Translations under genes and position numbers: made by a program
Source of the DNA: DASRHY01 sp046765875
GTDB taxonomy: Bacteria; Actinomycetota; Actinomycetes; Propionibacteriales; Kribbellaceae
NCBI GenBank assembly: GCA_046765875.1
Contig: JBKPSJ010000116.1
Coordinates: forward strand, 1-13,262
DNA length: 13,262 nucleotides
Direction of reading: 5' to 3'
The notes under the pieces: model-generated
Told to the model about the DNA's origin: nothing
The model's input: the letters and a program-made list of their open reading frames with translations, nothing else
Databases searched by the model: none
Shown here: in pieces, positions 5,650-13,262 of the stretch
Position numbering within the stretch: position 1 is the first letter of the stretch
Layout: the number at the start of each line of letters is the position of its first letter

Positions 5650-6159
5650 TCAGGAATCCTCGCGGAGGGTGGGGCGGCCGGGTTGTTCGCCGCCGCGGGC
5701 GTCGAGGTAGCTCTGCTTGGGGACCATCACCTTGCGGCGGAAAATGCATACCAGCGTGCCGTCCTGCTTGTAGCCCTTGGTCTCGACGTACACCACGCCG
5801 CGATCGTCCTTGGACTTCGACTCCCATTTGTCCAGCACGGTGGTCTCGCCGTAAATGGTGTCGCCGTGGAAGGTCGGCGCGACGTGCCGCAGCGACTCGA
5901 TCTCCAGATTCGCGATCGCCTTGCCGCTGACGTCCGGCACCGACATGCCGAGCAGGAGCGAGTAGATGTAGTTGCCGACCACAACGTTCTGCTTGAACTG
6001 GGTCGTCTGCCCGGCGTAGTTGGCGTCCAGGTGCAGCGGATGGTGGTTCATGGTGAGTAGGCAGAACAGATGGTCGTCGTACTCGGTCACCGTCTTGCCC
6101 GGCCAATGCTTGTACACGGCACCGACCTCGAACTCCTCGTAGCTGCGTCCGAACTGCAT
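5650..6159 (-). CDS. MaoC-type hot-dog dehydratase/hydratase
   Basis: This is a 169-aa cytoplasmic protein of the MaoC family, whose members usually add or remove water on acyl-CoA thioesters. The hydratase motif region reads NHHPLHLDANYA (38-49). H43 matches the catalytic His, but the usual Asp of D.NPLH is replaced by Asn (N38), as in a subset of the family. The following hot-dog core includes VVVGNYIYSLLLG (59-71) and the strand GDTIYGETTVLDKWESKS (99-116). The ATG at 6159 fits the family N-terminus; the ribosome site is weak (CGGG). The frame stays open further upstream but without family-like sequence. The substrate is unknown. An acyl-CoA dehydrogenase lies 5 kb away on the same strand, which is at most a loose link. 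Confidence 0.85.
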   Translation of the reverse strand: MQFGRSYEEFEVGAVYKHWPGKTVTEYDDHLFCLLTMNHHPLHLDANYAGQTTQFKQNVVVGNYIYSLLLGMSVPDVSGKAIANLEIESLRHVAPTFHGDTIYGETTVLDKWESKSKDDRGVVYVETKGYKQDGTLVCIFRRKVMVPKQSYLDARGGEQPGRPTLREDS

Positions 6160-6256
6160 GATCCCGAGAATGCCAACCGGCAGATCGGCGCGCCAGTACG
6201 ACACCTGGTGACCCGCCTCACCCGGGCCTGGCGCGTTTCGTGCCCGATGACGGCTA

Positions 6257-6298
6257 GTGGGCCCGGATGGCGCGCTGCAGCAGGTCATCCGAGCCCAC
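6257..6298. repeat. Imperfect 13-bp inverted repeat
   Basis: GTGGGCCCGGATG (6257-6269) pairs with CATCCGAGCCCAC (6286-6298), with one mismatch in 13 positions and a 16-base loop. It lies in the gap between the MaoC start (6159) and the AbiEi-like remnant (6359). It may be an old terminator or an operator. Nothing else was seen in 6160-6358. Confidence 0.5.
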
Positions 6299-6358
6299 AT
6301 CGCGTCAGTCGCCGTCCACAGGCGCACATCACCGCCAGGCAAGCCGCAGAAACTCACC

Positions 6359-6789
6359 ATGCTCACCGAGATGCAGGGCGGGGTCTTCAGCCGTAGAGAT
6401 GCGCTCGCCTGCGGATACACCGACGCGCAGATCCGCGCACGGGTGCGTACGGGTCGGTGGATCCGACTCAGGCGTGGCGCCTTCACAGCGGCCGAGCGCC
6501 TGTTGGCAGCGACCGGGACTTGCACGCACCGGATGACCGGGCCGCCGAGAACCATCTGCTTCAGACCAGCGCGGTACTCGCTGTTCAGCCCAGTAGCGTC
6601 GTCGCGAGTCATCAGACCGCGGTCGTCGCGCACAGGTTCCCCTGCTGGCGCCTGGATCTCGGGCGCGTCCACCTGACCCGGACCGATGACCGCCCGCCAC
6701 GGACCACGCGGCAGGTTGTCATCCACACGGGATCGGCGGACCGGCCGACGGTCCGCACTACGTCGGGCGGGGCCGCTGAGGATGCGTAA
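6359..6789 (+). pseudogene. Broken AbiEi/DUF559-type gene remnant
   Basis: The frame from ATG 6359 starts with a segment typical of AbiEi antitoxin N-terminal winged helices: FSRRDALACGYTDAQIR, then RTGRWIRLRRGAFT, ending in sense near 6496. The expected continuation is found in another frame from about 6532: AENHLLQTSAVLA, then VASHQTAVVAHRF, then LGRVHLTR, matching the family's middle region. The change of frame equals a net loss of one base (modulo 3) between about 6497 and 6532. The second frame ends at TAA 6787-6789, and no nuclease-like C-terminal domain follows before the next gene. The gene therefore appears frameshifted and truncated. A sequencing error could explain the shift but not the missing C-terminus. 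Confidence 0.62.
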
Positions 6790-7398
6790 TCAGGCCTGGG
6801 TCGGAGGGTTGTTCTGCTGCTGGGCCGGCTGCGAGGCCGGCGGGGCCGGGTGGTCCTGCGGCTGCGAGCCGCCGTACTGCTGCATCGGGCCGGCCGGCAT
6901 GCGCGGGTTCACGTCGCCCTTGAGCGCGAGCCGGGCCAGGTGGTTGCGGGCCTCCTCGGCGTACTTGTGGTCGCACAGCACGTCGTACGTCGTGGCGACC
7001 ACCGCCGTACGCGAGGTGAAGTCGCGGCGGCCGCGGAGCTGGCCGTAGCCGATCGCGCCGAAGGTCATCCCGAACACGGCGCCGAGCACGATGCCGGTCA
7101 GCACCGCGGCCAGCCAGCTCGAGCCCGAGGCGAAGATGCCGAGCAGCAGGCCGACGAACAGGCCGAACCAGGCGCCGCTGGCCAGGCCGCCGGTGATCGC
7201 CCGGCCCCAGGTGAGCCGGCCGGTGATCTTCTCCACCTGGCGCAGGTTGTTGCCCACGATCGTCGTGTGCTCGACCGGAAACTTCTCGTCCGACAGGTAG
7301 TCGACCGCGCGCTGGGCCTCCAGATACGTGTCGTATGTCCCGATCACCCAGCCGCTCGGCCGCGGGTCCATCGACTGCATCGCCTGCAGGTTGCTCAT
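6790..7398 (-). CDS. YflT-like general stress membrane protein
   Basis: This 202-aa protein resembles the general stress protein 17M (YflT) domain family. Residues 16-60 carry the N-terminal domain (GWVIGTYDTYLEAQRAVDYL, then FPVEHTTIVG). Residues 66-118 form a Gly-rich double membrane segment (GGLASGAWFGLFVGLLLGIF, then LTGIVLGAVFGMTFGAIGYG). Residues 128-160 complete the domain, and 163-202 is a Pro/Gln-rich tail. The ATG has AGGGAA five bases upstream. It is divergent from the CorA gene with a 78-base gap, an arrangement that suggests a shared envelope or ion-stress context. The biochemical role of the family is not settled. Confidence 0.85.
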   Translation of the reverse strand: MSNLQAMQSMDPRPSGWVIGTYDTYLEAQRAVDYLSDEKFPVEHTTIVGNNLRQVEKITGRLTWGRAITGGLASGAWFGLFVGLLLGIFASGSSWLAAVLTGIVLGAVFGMTFGAIGYGQLRGRRDFTSRTAVVATTYDVLCDHKYAEEARNHLARLALKGDVNPRMPAGPMQQYGGSQPQDHPAPPASQPAQQQNNPPTQA

Positions 7399-7464
7399 AG
7401 CGGTTCCCTTCCGTCACCACCCATCATGGCGGACCGGCGGTGAGCATGCGGACATCTCCCCCGG

Positions 7465-7479
7465 CATAATCGCGCTGTG
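7465..7479 (+). promoter_or_regulatory. Candidate leaderless promoter of the CorA gene
   Basis: CATAAT (7465-7470) is a good -10 hexamer and ends six bases before the GTG start (7477). Transcription would begin on or next to the start codon. No ribosome site precedes the GTG. The -35 region (about 7440-7446, GTGAGCA) is weak. Confidence 0.5.
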
Positions 7480-8571
7480 GCGTCTACTCCGCGACGGGTG
7501 AGCCGGTTGTTCACCCGCCGCCCGGGTCCGCCGGTGCGCGACGACCCGGTCTCCACCGGTGCGCTCGAGGGCGCGCTGGTCGACTGGGCGTTGTATCGCG
7601 ACGGCCGCCGCGACACCGCGATCCGCTCGTACGGCGAGGCGCTGGGCCGGGCGCGGCGCGACGAGGGCTTCGTCTGGATCGGCTTGTACGAGCCGACCGA
7701 GGCGCAGCTCACCCTGCTCGGCGACGAGTTCGACCTGCACCCGCTGGCGCTGGAGGACGCGCTCGAGGCGCACCAGCGGCCAAAGCTGGAGAAGTACGGC
7801 GACCACGGCGAGACGCTGTTCGCGGTGTTCAAGACCGTGAGCTACGTGCCGCACGACCAGCTCACCGAGACCTCGGAGGTGGTCGAGACCGGTGAGGTGA
7901 TGGTGTTCTGCGGACCGGGGTACGTGATCACCGTTCGGCACGGCGCGCACGGCGAGCTCAAGCGGCTGCGCAAGTCGCTGGAGGCCGAGCCGAAGCGGCT
8001 GCAGCCCGGGCCCGGCGCGGTGCTGTACGCGATCGCCGACCACGTGGTGGACGACTATCTGGCCGTCGCGGACAGCGTCCAGGGTGACATCGACACGATC
8101 GAGTCGTCGATCTTCTCCCCGCGCGGCTGGCGCAACATCGAGCAGGTCTACCAGCTCAAGCGGGAGGTACTCGAGCTCAAGCGAGCGGTCGCACCGCTGG
8201 CCGGGCCGATCCGGGCGCTGTCCGAGCGGCACCACCCGCTGATCAGCGCCGAGACCCGGACCTACTTCCGCGATGTCGACGACCATCTCAACCGGGTTCG
8301 CGAGCAGGTCACCGGGTTCGACGAGCTGCTGACCTCGATCCTCACCGCCGGGCTCGCGCAGGTCCAGGTGAGCGAGAACGACGACATGCGGCGGATCTCC
8401 GCGTGGGTGGCGATCCTGGCCGTACCGACGGTGATCGCTGCCGTATACGGCATGAACTTCAACGACATGCCTGAGCTACGCACCAGGTACGGCTACTTCG
8501 TCGTGCTGGCGGTGATCGCCGCCGTCTGCTTGGGCCTGTACCGGCTGTTCAAGAAGAACCGGTGGCTCTGA
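7477..8571 (+). CDS. corA: CorA-family divalent metal ion channel
   Basis: This 364-aa inner-membrane protein is of the CorA type, which forms pentameric Mg2+ (or Co2+/Ni2+) channels. The large N-terminal cytoplasmic part (about 1-305) includes WIGLYEPTEAQ (67-77), HPLALEDALEAHQRPKLEKY (88-107) and a long helical stalk with YQLKREVLELKRAV (225-238). The first membrane helix (309-324) ends in the signature YGMNF (324-328). The second helix is 340-357, and a basic tail KKNRWL closes the protein. Length and order match the family. It begins with GTG, probably leaderless. Its stop is two bases from the stop of the convergent AfsR-type gene. Confidence 0.93.
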   Translation: MASTPRRVSRLFTRRPGPPVRDDPVSTGALEGALVDWALYRDGRRDTAIRSYGEALGRARRDEGFVWIGLYEPTEAQLTLLGDEFDLHPLALEDALEAHQRPKLEKYGDHGETLFAVFKTVSYVPHDQLTETSEVVETGEVMVFCGPGYVITVRHGAHGELKRLRKSLEAEPKRLQPGPGAVLYAIADHVVDDYLAVADSVQGDIDTIESSIFSPRGWRNIEQVYQLKREVLELKRAVAPLAGPIRALSERHHPLISAETRTYFRDVDDHLNRVREQVTGFDELLTSILTAGLAQVQVSENDDMRRISAWVAILAVPTVIAAVYGMNFNDMPELRTRYGYFVVLAVIAAVCLGLYRLFKKNRWL

Positions 8572-8573
8572 AA

Positions 8574-11372
8574 TCAGCCGTCCCGGTGCTCGACGCCGGC
8601 CAGCAGCGCGACGACCTCCGAGCGGCGCAGGTGGATGCCGTCGGCGAAGCCCTGCTCGTCGATCATCCGCAGCGCGGACTGCCAGGACTCCGCGGCGCGC
8701 GCCGGGTGGCCCGAGTCCCGGTAACTAGTGCCTAGGTGGACCAGCATCCCGACCACCTTCTGGTCGCTCAACCCCTGCTCCAGCGAGAGCGCCTCGTGGT
8801 ACATCGCCACCGCGTCGCCGTGCCGGCCCTGTCCCGCGTACACCTGGCCGAGCGTGTCCAGGGTGCCTGCGAGCTGGATCCGGGCACCGGTGGCCCGGTC
8901 GATATCGACGGCCCGCAGCGCCAGCGGGAGCGCTTCGTCGGGCCGGCCCATCGCGACGTACGTGAGGGCGAGGTTGTTCGCCGGGCCCGACTCGTTGAGC
9001 CGCTCGCGCTCGTAGTACTCCAGCGCGCGACACAACGCGTCGCGCGACTCCTCCAGCCGGCCGTCCATCCTCAGCACCAGGCCAAGGTTGGAGTGCGCCA
9101 TCGCCTGACCGCGTTCGTCACCGGCCCGGCCGAACAGCATCAGCGCGCGCTCGAAGGCCACGATCGCCTCGTCGTACCGGCTCTGGTCCATCAAGGTGAT
9201 CCCGAGCTGGTTCGACAGCACGCCCTCGAGGCCGATGTCGCCGGCCTGTCGCGCTGACGCGGCCGCGGCGCGCTGCAGATCCTCCCAGCTGCCCAGCTGA
9301 TGACCGGTGATCAGCAACTCCCAGACCATCCGGGTCAGCTCGGCCGCGGCGCGATGCCGGGCGGCGCCGATCGCGTACCGGACCGCCGCGGCCAGCGTGA
9401 AGCGCTCGACGTCGAACCAGGCCAGCGCCCGTTCGGCATCGCCGCCGAAGTCGAGCGGTACGACCCCGTCCGGCGGCGGATCGGCCTCGATCAGCCCGCG
9501 CCCCGGGTTGACCGCTGCCCGGGCCGCGTTGGCCGAGTGGACGTAATAACCCAGCAGCCGGTCGATCGCCGCTCCGCGTGTGTCCCGGTCGTCGACGCGG
9601 TCAACCAGTTCGGTGGCGTAGCTGCGCAACAGATCGTGCAACTCGTACCGGCCCGGCCGGCGTTCCTCGACCAGATTGGTCTCGGCCAGCCGCTGCAGCA
9701 GCCGGCCCGCTCGCCCTGCGGCGGCACCGGCCAGGGCGGCGGCCGCCGGTACGCCGAGATCCGGGCCGGGCTGCAACCCGAGCAAGCGGAACAGCCGCGC
9801 GGTTTCGTCGTCGAGCGCGCGATACGACCACGCGAACACCGCCCGTACCCCACCGGACCCGTCGTCGCTGGTGTCGAACGCGGCCAGCCGGTGGCGTTCA
9901 GCAGTGATTCGGCCGATCAGATCGTCCAGCTCCGTACCACCGGTGCCGCGCCGGAGTCGTTCGGCGGCCAGCGTCAGCGCGAGCGGCGAGTAACCACACC
10001 ATCGAGCCAGTTCGGCAAGGCGCTCGACCGGGTCCCGCCGACCGGGCAGCAGCCGTTTCAGCAAGGTCACCGCCTCGTCGCGGCTGAGCCCGTCCAGGTC
10101 GATGCGGTGCGCTCGCTCGCGCGCCACCAGCCCGCGCATCTGGTCGCGGCTGGTCACGACCACCATCCCGGTCGAGCCGGGCAGAAGCGGCCGGACCTGC
10201 GCGGCGTCGCGGGCGTTGTCCAGCACCAGCAGCACGCGGCGCGACGCCAGCCGGCTGCGCAGTAGTGCCGAGCGGGCCTCGAGCCCGGCGGGGATCTCCT
10301 CGGCCGGCAGCCCGGCGTCACGGAGCAACTGGTCCAGGGCGGCCGTCGGGTCCAGCGGGTCGCCCGGCCCGTAGCCGCGCAGGTTGACGTACAAGTGCCC
10401 GTCGGCGAACCGCTCTCGTACCCGGTGCGCCCAGTGCAGCGCGAGCGTTGTCTTGCCGATTCCGCCTGCGCCCTCGATCGCGGCGATCACGATCGGGCCG
10501 CCCGGCGGTGCGGCGGGATCGGGCACCAGCGCGTCGAGCGAGGCGAGCGCGGCGGCCCGGCCGGTGAAGTCCGCGAGGTCGGGTGGCAGCCGGCTCGGCA
10601 CCGGCGCTACCGGCCGTAGGGCCGTCGACGCTGCCGCGGCCGCATCCGCCGCGAGCAGTCGGCCGTGCATCCTGCGAAGGTCCGCACCCGGTTCGGCACC
10701 GAGTTCGGCCGCCAGCCGCCGGCGTACCGTCTCGTACGCCGCCAGCGCCTCGGCCGGCCGGCCCTCGCGCTCCAGTACGTTGAGGAGGCGTACCCACAAC
10801 GGCTCGCGGACCGGGTACCGCGCGGTGAGCTCGCGCAACTGCGCAACCAGTCCGTGCAACCGGCCAGCCGCGACGTCCAGGTCGATCCGCCGCTCGACGG
10901 CGCCGAGATAGCGGTCGACCAGCAGCGGCGCCACGGACGTCACCAGCCAGTCCGAGTTGATCCCCTCGAACGGCGTACCGCGCCACAACGCCAGCGCCTC
11001 GTCGAGCAGCCGCCCTTCGTCCGGCGTACCGGCCGACCTGGTCACCGCGTCGAGCAGCGACTCGAACCGGAGCGCGTCGACGTGGTCCGGTCTGACCAGC
11101 AGCCGGTACCCGCCCGGGCTGGTGTCGATCGCGTCCGCGCCCAGCGCGCTCCGCAGCCGGGCGACCAGGGTCTGCACGCTGCGGCGGGCGTTCTCCGGTC
11201 CGGGCTCACCCCAGATCCGGCGGCCGACCACCTCGGCCGCGACCGGGCCGCGCGCCGACATCGCCAGCACGCCGACCAGGCTGCGCAACCGTTCGCTGGA
11301 CAGGTCGAGCGGGTGCTCGCCGCACCAGATCTCCAACTGGCCGAGCAACCGAACCTGCCGCCCCTCCCGCAC
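8574..11372 (-). CDS. AfsR-type regulator: winged helix, BTAD, NB-ARC, TPR
   Basis: This 932-aa regulator of the large SARP/AfsR class couples DNA binding to an NTPase switch and a TPR sensor. Residues 5-95 are the winged helix (RRSVQTLVARLRSALG near 63-78) and 97-245 the BTAD. NB-ARC spans about 265-500, with Walker A GAGGIGKTT (301-309), Walker B VLLVLDNA (380-387), the sensor VVVTSRDQ (404-411) and CGYSPLAL (459-466) in the GLPLAL position. RYELHDLLRSYA (575-586) marks the following helical domain. TPR-like repeats run from about 715 to 905. The GTG at 11372 is the first start in frame and has no clear ribosome site. It follows the acyl-CoA dehydrogenase by 42 bases on the same strand and may share its mRNA. 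The target genes are unknown. Confidence 0.93.
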   Translation of the reverse strand: MREGRQVRLLGQLEIWCGEHPLDLSSERLRSLVGVLAMSARGPVAAEVVGRRIWGEPGPENARRSVQTLVARLRSALGADAIDTSPGGYRLLVRPDHVDALRFESLLDAVTRSAGTPDEGRLLDEALALWRGTPFEGINSDWLVTSVAPLLVDRYLGAVERRIDLDVAAGRLHGLVAQLRELTARYPVREPLWVRLLNVLEREGRPAEALAAYETVRRRLAAELGAEPGADLRRMHGRLLAADAAAAASTALRPVAPVPSRLPPDLADFTGRAAALASLDALVPDPAAPPGGPIVIAAIEGAGGIGKTTLALHWAHRVRERFADGHLYVNLRGYGPGDPLDPTAALDQLLRDAGLPAEEIPAGLEARSALLRSRLASRRVLLVLDNARDAAQVRPLLPGSTGMVVVTSRDQMRGLVARERAHRIDLDGLSRDEAVTLLKRLLPGRRDPVERLAELARWCGYSPLALTLAAERLRRGTGGTELDDLIGRITAERHRLAAFDTSDDGSGGVRAVFAWSYRALDDETARLFRLLGLQPGPDLGVPAAAALAGAAAGRAGRLLQRLAETNLVEERRPGRYELHDLLRSYATELVDRVDDRDTRGAAIDRLLGYYVHSANAARAAVNPGRGLIEADPPPDGVVPLDFGGDAERALAWFDVERFTLAAAVRYAIGAARHRAAAELTRMVWELLITGHQLGSWEDLQRAAAASARQAGDIGLEGVLSNQLGITLMDQSRYDEAIVAFERALMLFGRAGDERGQAMAHSNLGLVLRMDGRLEESRDALCRALEYYERERLNESGPANNLALTYVAMGRPDEALPLALRAVDIDRATGARIQLAGTLDTLGQVYAGQGRHGDAVAMYHEALSLEQGLSDQKVVGMLVHLGTSYRDSGHPARAAESWQSALRMIDEQGFADGIHLRRSEVVALLAGVEHRDG

Positions 11373-11414
11373 CCCACCATCATCATCGGCCGCGGGGGCG
11401 ATCGGGGCGCGGGG

Positions 11415-12605
11415 TCAGATCTTGTAGTCCTCCAGCAGGCGGCGGCCGATGATCATGCGCTGGATGTCGGCGGTGCCCTCGCCGATCAGCAGCATCGGCG
11501 CCTCGCGGTAGAGCCGCTCGATCTCGTACTCCTTGGAGAACCCGTAACCGCCGTGGATGCGGAACGAGTCCTCGACCACCTGCGAGCAGTACTCGCTCGC
11601 CAGGTACTTGGCCACGCCGGCCTCGAAGTCGTTGCGCGAACCCGAGTCCTTCTTGCGGGCCGCCTTGACCATCAACTCGTGCGCGGCCTCGACCTTGACC
11701 GCCATGTCGGCGAGCCGGAACAGCACAGCCTGGTGATGTGCGATCTTCTTACCGAAGGTCTCGCGCTGCTGGGCGTACGCGATCCCCAGCTCGAACGCCC
11801 GGCGCGCCACCCCGCACCCGCGCGCAGCGACGTTCACCCGGCCGACCTCGACGCCGTCCATCATCTGGTAGAAGCCCCGGCCGGGCTTACCGCCCAGGAT
11901 CTGGTCCGCGGAGGTCTGGTAGCCGTCGAACACCAACTCGGTGGTGTCGACGCCCTTGTAGCCCATCTTGTCGATCTTGCCCGGTACGTGCAGGCCGGGC
12001 TCGACCTCGCCGAACCCCTCGGTCTTGTCGATCAGGAAGGTGGTCATGTTCCGGTAGACCGAGTCCTGGCCCTCGTCGGTCTTGACCAGCACCGCGACCA
12101 GGTTCGACGAACCGCCGTTGGTCAGCCACATCTTCTGGCCGTTGATCGTGTACGTCTCGCCGTCCCTGACCGCCTTGGTCTTGATCGCCGACACGTCCGA
12201 ACCACAGCCCGGCTCGGACATCGAGAATGCGCCACGTACCTCGCCTGTCGCCATCCGCGGTAGGTATTTCTGCTTCTGCTCGTCGGTGCCGTGCTGCAGC
12301 AGCATGTACGCCACGATGAAGTGGGTGTTGATGATGCCCGACACGCTCATCCAGCCGCGAGCGATCTCCTCCACGCACAGCGCGTAGGTCAGCAGCGACT
12401 CGCCTAGCCCGCCGTACTCCTCGGGGATCATCAGTCCGAACAGGCCGAGTTCCTTGAGGCCCTCGACGATCGCCGTCGGGTACTCGTCCTTGTGCTCCAG
12501 CTCGGTCGCGACCGGCAGGATCTCGGCCTCGACGAACGCCCGGACGGTCTTGAGGATCTCCTCCTGGACGTCGGTGAGTCCGTCGGTCTGCTGCAGCCTG
12601 CTCAT
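11415..12605 (-). CDS. Acyl-CoA dehydrogenase
   Basis: This 396-aa cytoplasmic flavoenzyme makes the alpha-beta double bond in an acyl-CoA, passing electrons to an electron-transfer flavoprotein. It has full family length. The first signature is FSMSEPGCGSDVSA (127-140). The FAD and tetramer segment RETFGKKIAHHQAVLFRLAD is at 281-300. HGGYGFSKEYEIERLYRE lies at 351-368. GEGTADIQ (375-382) gives the expected catalytic base E376. The ATG at 12605 has AGGAGG seven bases upstream; the frame extends 19 codons further without support. Chain-length preference cannot be read from the sequence. It may be cotranscribed with the downstream AfsR-type gene. Confidence 0.94.
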   Translation of the reverse strand: MSRLQQTDGLTDVQEEILKTVRAFVEAEILPVATELEHKDEYPTAIVEGLKELGLFGLMIPEEYGGLGESLLTYALCVEEIARGWMSVSGIINTHFIVAYMLLQHGTDEQKQKYLPRMATGEVRGAFSMSEPGCGSDVSAIKTKAVRDGETYTINGQKMWLTNGGSSNLVAVLVKTDEGQDSVYRNMTTFLIDKTEGFGEVEPGLHVPGKIDKMGYKGVDTTELVFDGYQTSADQILGGKPGRGFYQMMDGVEVGRVNVAARGCGVARRAFELGIAYAQQRETFGKKIAHHQAVLFRLADMAVKVEAAHELMVKAARKKDSGSRNDFEAGVAKYLASEYCSQVVEDSFRIHGGYGFSKEYEIERLYREAPMLLIGEGTADIQRMIIGRRLLEDYKI

Positions 12606-12632
12606 CCCGCTTCCTCCTGGCTCGTGTACCCC

Positions 12633-12651
12633 ACTCGCGTACTGACGAGTA
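12633..12651. promoter_or_regulatory. Dyad upstream of the acyl-CoA dehydrogenase
   Basis: ACTCG (12633-12637) and CGAGT (12646-12650) form an inverted repeat, and TACT(4)AGTA (12640-12651) overlaps it. It lies about 28 bases upstream of the ATG, a usual place for a TetR- or GntR-type operator. The arms are short, so support is weak. Confidence 0.3.
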
Positions 12652-12695
12652 TCACCCGTCACAGCATGAAGGGCGGCGTACTCGGATCGCAGTGA

Positions 12696-12712
12696 CCCCG
12701 GCCACCCCGGGG
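12696..12712 (-). terminator. GC hairpin after the partial membrane protein gene
   Basis: CCCCGG (12696-12701) and CCGGGG (12707-12712) form a 6-bp stem with a 5-base loop, starting 22 bases after the minus-strand stop at 12735. There is no T run. It is a likely weak terminator before the acyl-CoA dehydrogenase promoter. Confidence 0.4.
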
Positions 12713-12734
12713 CGCGCGTGTGACGGAACTCGCG

Positions 12735-13262
12735 TCAGTCCTGCTGGCCGTCGCCGCTGGTGTTCGGGAGCGGGCCGAGCTGACGGAACTGCGCGACCAC
12801 CTGCGGGCTCGGTTGCCAGCGACCGTCGCGCTGCGCCTCGTTGAGCCGCCGGAACGCGTCGCGCACCTTTCGCGCAGCGTCGCTGTCGCCCCCCGCGAGC
12901 CTGGCCGCCGCCTCGTCGAGGTCTTTCGCCGCCTCGCGCAGCATCTTCGCGGTCCTGCCGTGTGCGTCCTCATTGCGCAGCAGCTCGGCCAGAGCGCGCA
13001 ACTGGTCGGCCTGGCTGGTCGGGCTCGCGCTCGGTGTCGGGGTCGGCGTCGTCTTGTGTACGGGTGTCGCCGTCGGCTTGGGTTTGGTGGTCGCGGTCGG
13101 CTGCACCGACGGCGGATTCGCGTCGGCGAGCGGGGTCGCGTCGTCGGACGCGAGCTTGGCCACGCCGAGCCCGACCGCGATTGCCGCGGCCGCCACCACG
13201 GCGATGATCGCGGCCCGGCGGGCGTTCGGCGACAGGCTGGACCGCTCGGGTGCGAACTCCTC
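12735..13262 (-). CDS. C-terminal part of a membrane protein (start outside the window)
   Basis: The frame is open to the window edge; 175 residues are visible. The order is a short basic segment (SPNARRA), one membrane helix rich in Ala, Val and Ile, a Pro/Thr/Lys-rich linker of about 40 residues, and a charged helical region with ADQLRALAELLRNEDAHG and ARKVRDAFRRLNEAQRDG. This layout fits the outer C-terminal part of a one-pass signalling protein such as a Ser/Thr kinase, but no kinase sequence is in view. A GTG at 13199 could serve as a start only if the upstream in-frame residues were noncoding, which seems unlikely because they look coding. Confidence 0.6.
   Translation of the reverse strand, partial: EEFAPERSSLSPNARRAAIIAVVAAAAIAVGLGVAKLASDDATPLADANPPSVQPTATTKPKPTATPVHKTTPTPTPSASPTSQADQLRALAELLRNEDAHGRTAKMLREAAKDLDEAAARLAGGDSDAARKVRDAFRRLNEAQRDGRWQPSPQVVAQFRQLGPLPNTSGDGQQD

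Noticed and set aside
6160..6726. Upstream extension of the MaoC frame to 358 aa
   Set aside because: The added 189 residues do not resemble the family, and they lie opposite the AbiEi-like remnant.
8564..8579. Small dyad between the CorA and AfsR-type stops
   Set aside because: GGCT/AGCC arms are only four bases and partly arise from the two facing stop codons, too little to call a terminator.
10665..12263. 532-aa plus-strand frame opposite AfsR-type and acyl-CoA dehydrogenase genes
   Set aside because: It crosses two well-supported minus-strand genes and has His/Arg/Gln-rich shadow composition.

Overview
The window is high-GC DNA with tightly packed genes, GTG starts, a leaderless-looking promoter, two BTAD-domain (SARP/AfsR-type) regulators and a YflT-type stress protein beside a CorA channel. 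This points to an actinomycete, most likely of the Kribbella/Nocardioides kind. The genus is inferred from gene types, not from a marker gene.

Left part (about 1-4180, all minus strand): an unrecognised, compact gene set. Read in transcription order it holds two paralogous short peptides (63 and 65 aa), each followed by a strong hairpin. Next comes an 800-aa protein whose N-terminus resembles a PqqD/RRE peptide-binding fold, followed by an M50-type membrane metalloprotease (HEFGH...FDGY) and then an ESX/EspI-like MinD ATPase in the same reading frame. It is followed by a secreted protein with three CxxC repeats and a lipoprotein with a Ser/Lys/Gln linker, and ends at a hairpin terminator. The peptides and the CxxC repeats share a spacing pattern of Asn, Ala and Gln. 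The layout suggests a peptide that is recognised, processed in the membrane and displayed outside the cell, either a RiPP-like product or a beta-rich, amyloid-like assembly.

Control region (about 4180-5650): a 72-aa small protein and a 258-aa SARP-like activator run on the plus strand, diverging from the peptide operon. The divergent gap carries at least four tandem 11-bp repeats (heptamer GTTnTCA plus 4 bp), the classic layout of SARP binding sites. The local activator may therefore control the peptide operon.

Right part (about 5650-13262): more ordinary genes. They are a MaoC-type hot-dog protein (minus), a frameshifted and truncated AbiEi-like gene remnant (plus), a YflT-like stress membrane protein (minus) divergent from a CorA-family transporter (plus), a large AfsR-type BTAD/NB-ARC/TPR regulator (minus), an acyl-CoA dehydrogenase (minus) and the C-terminal part of a membrane protein cut by the window edge (minus). 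No rRNA, tRNA, insertion sequence or CRISPR array was seen.
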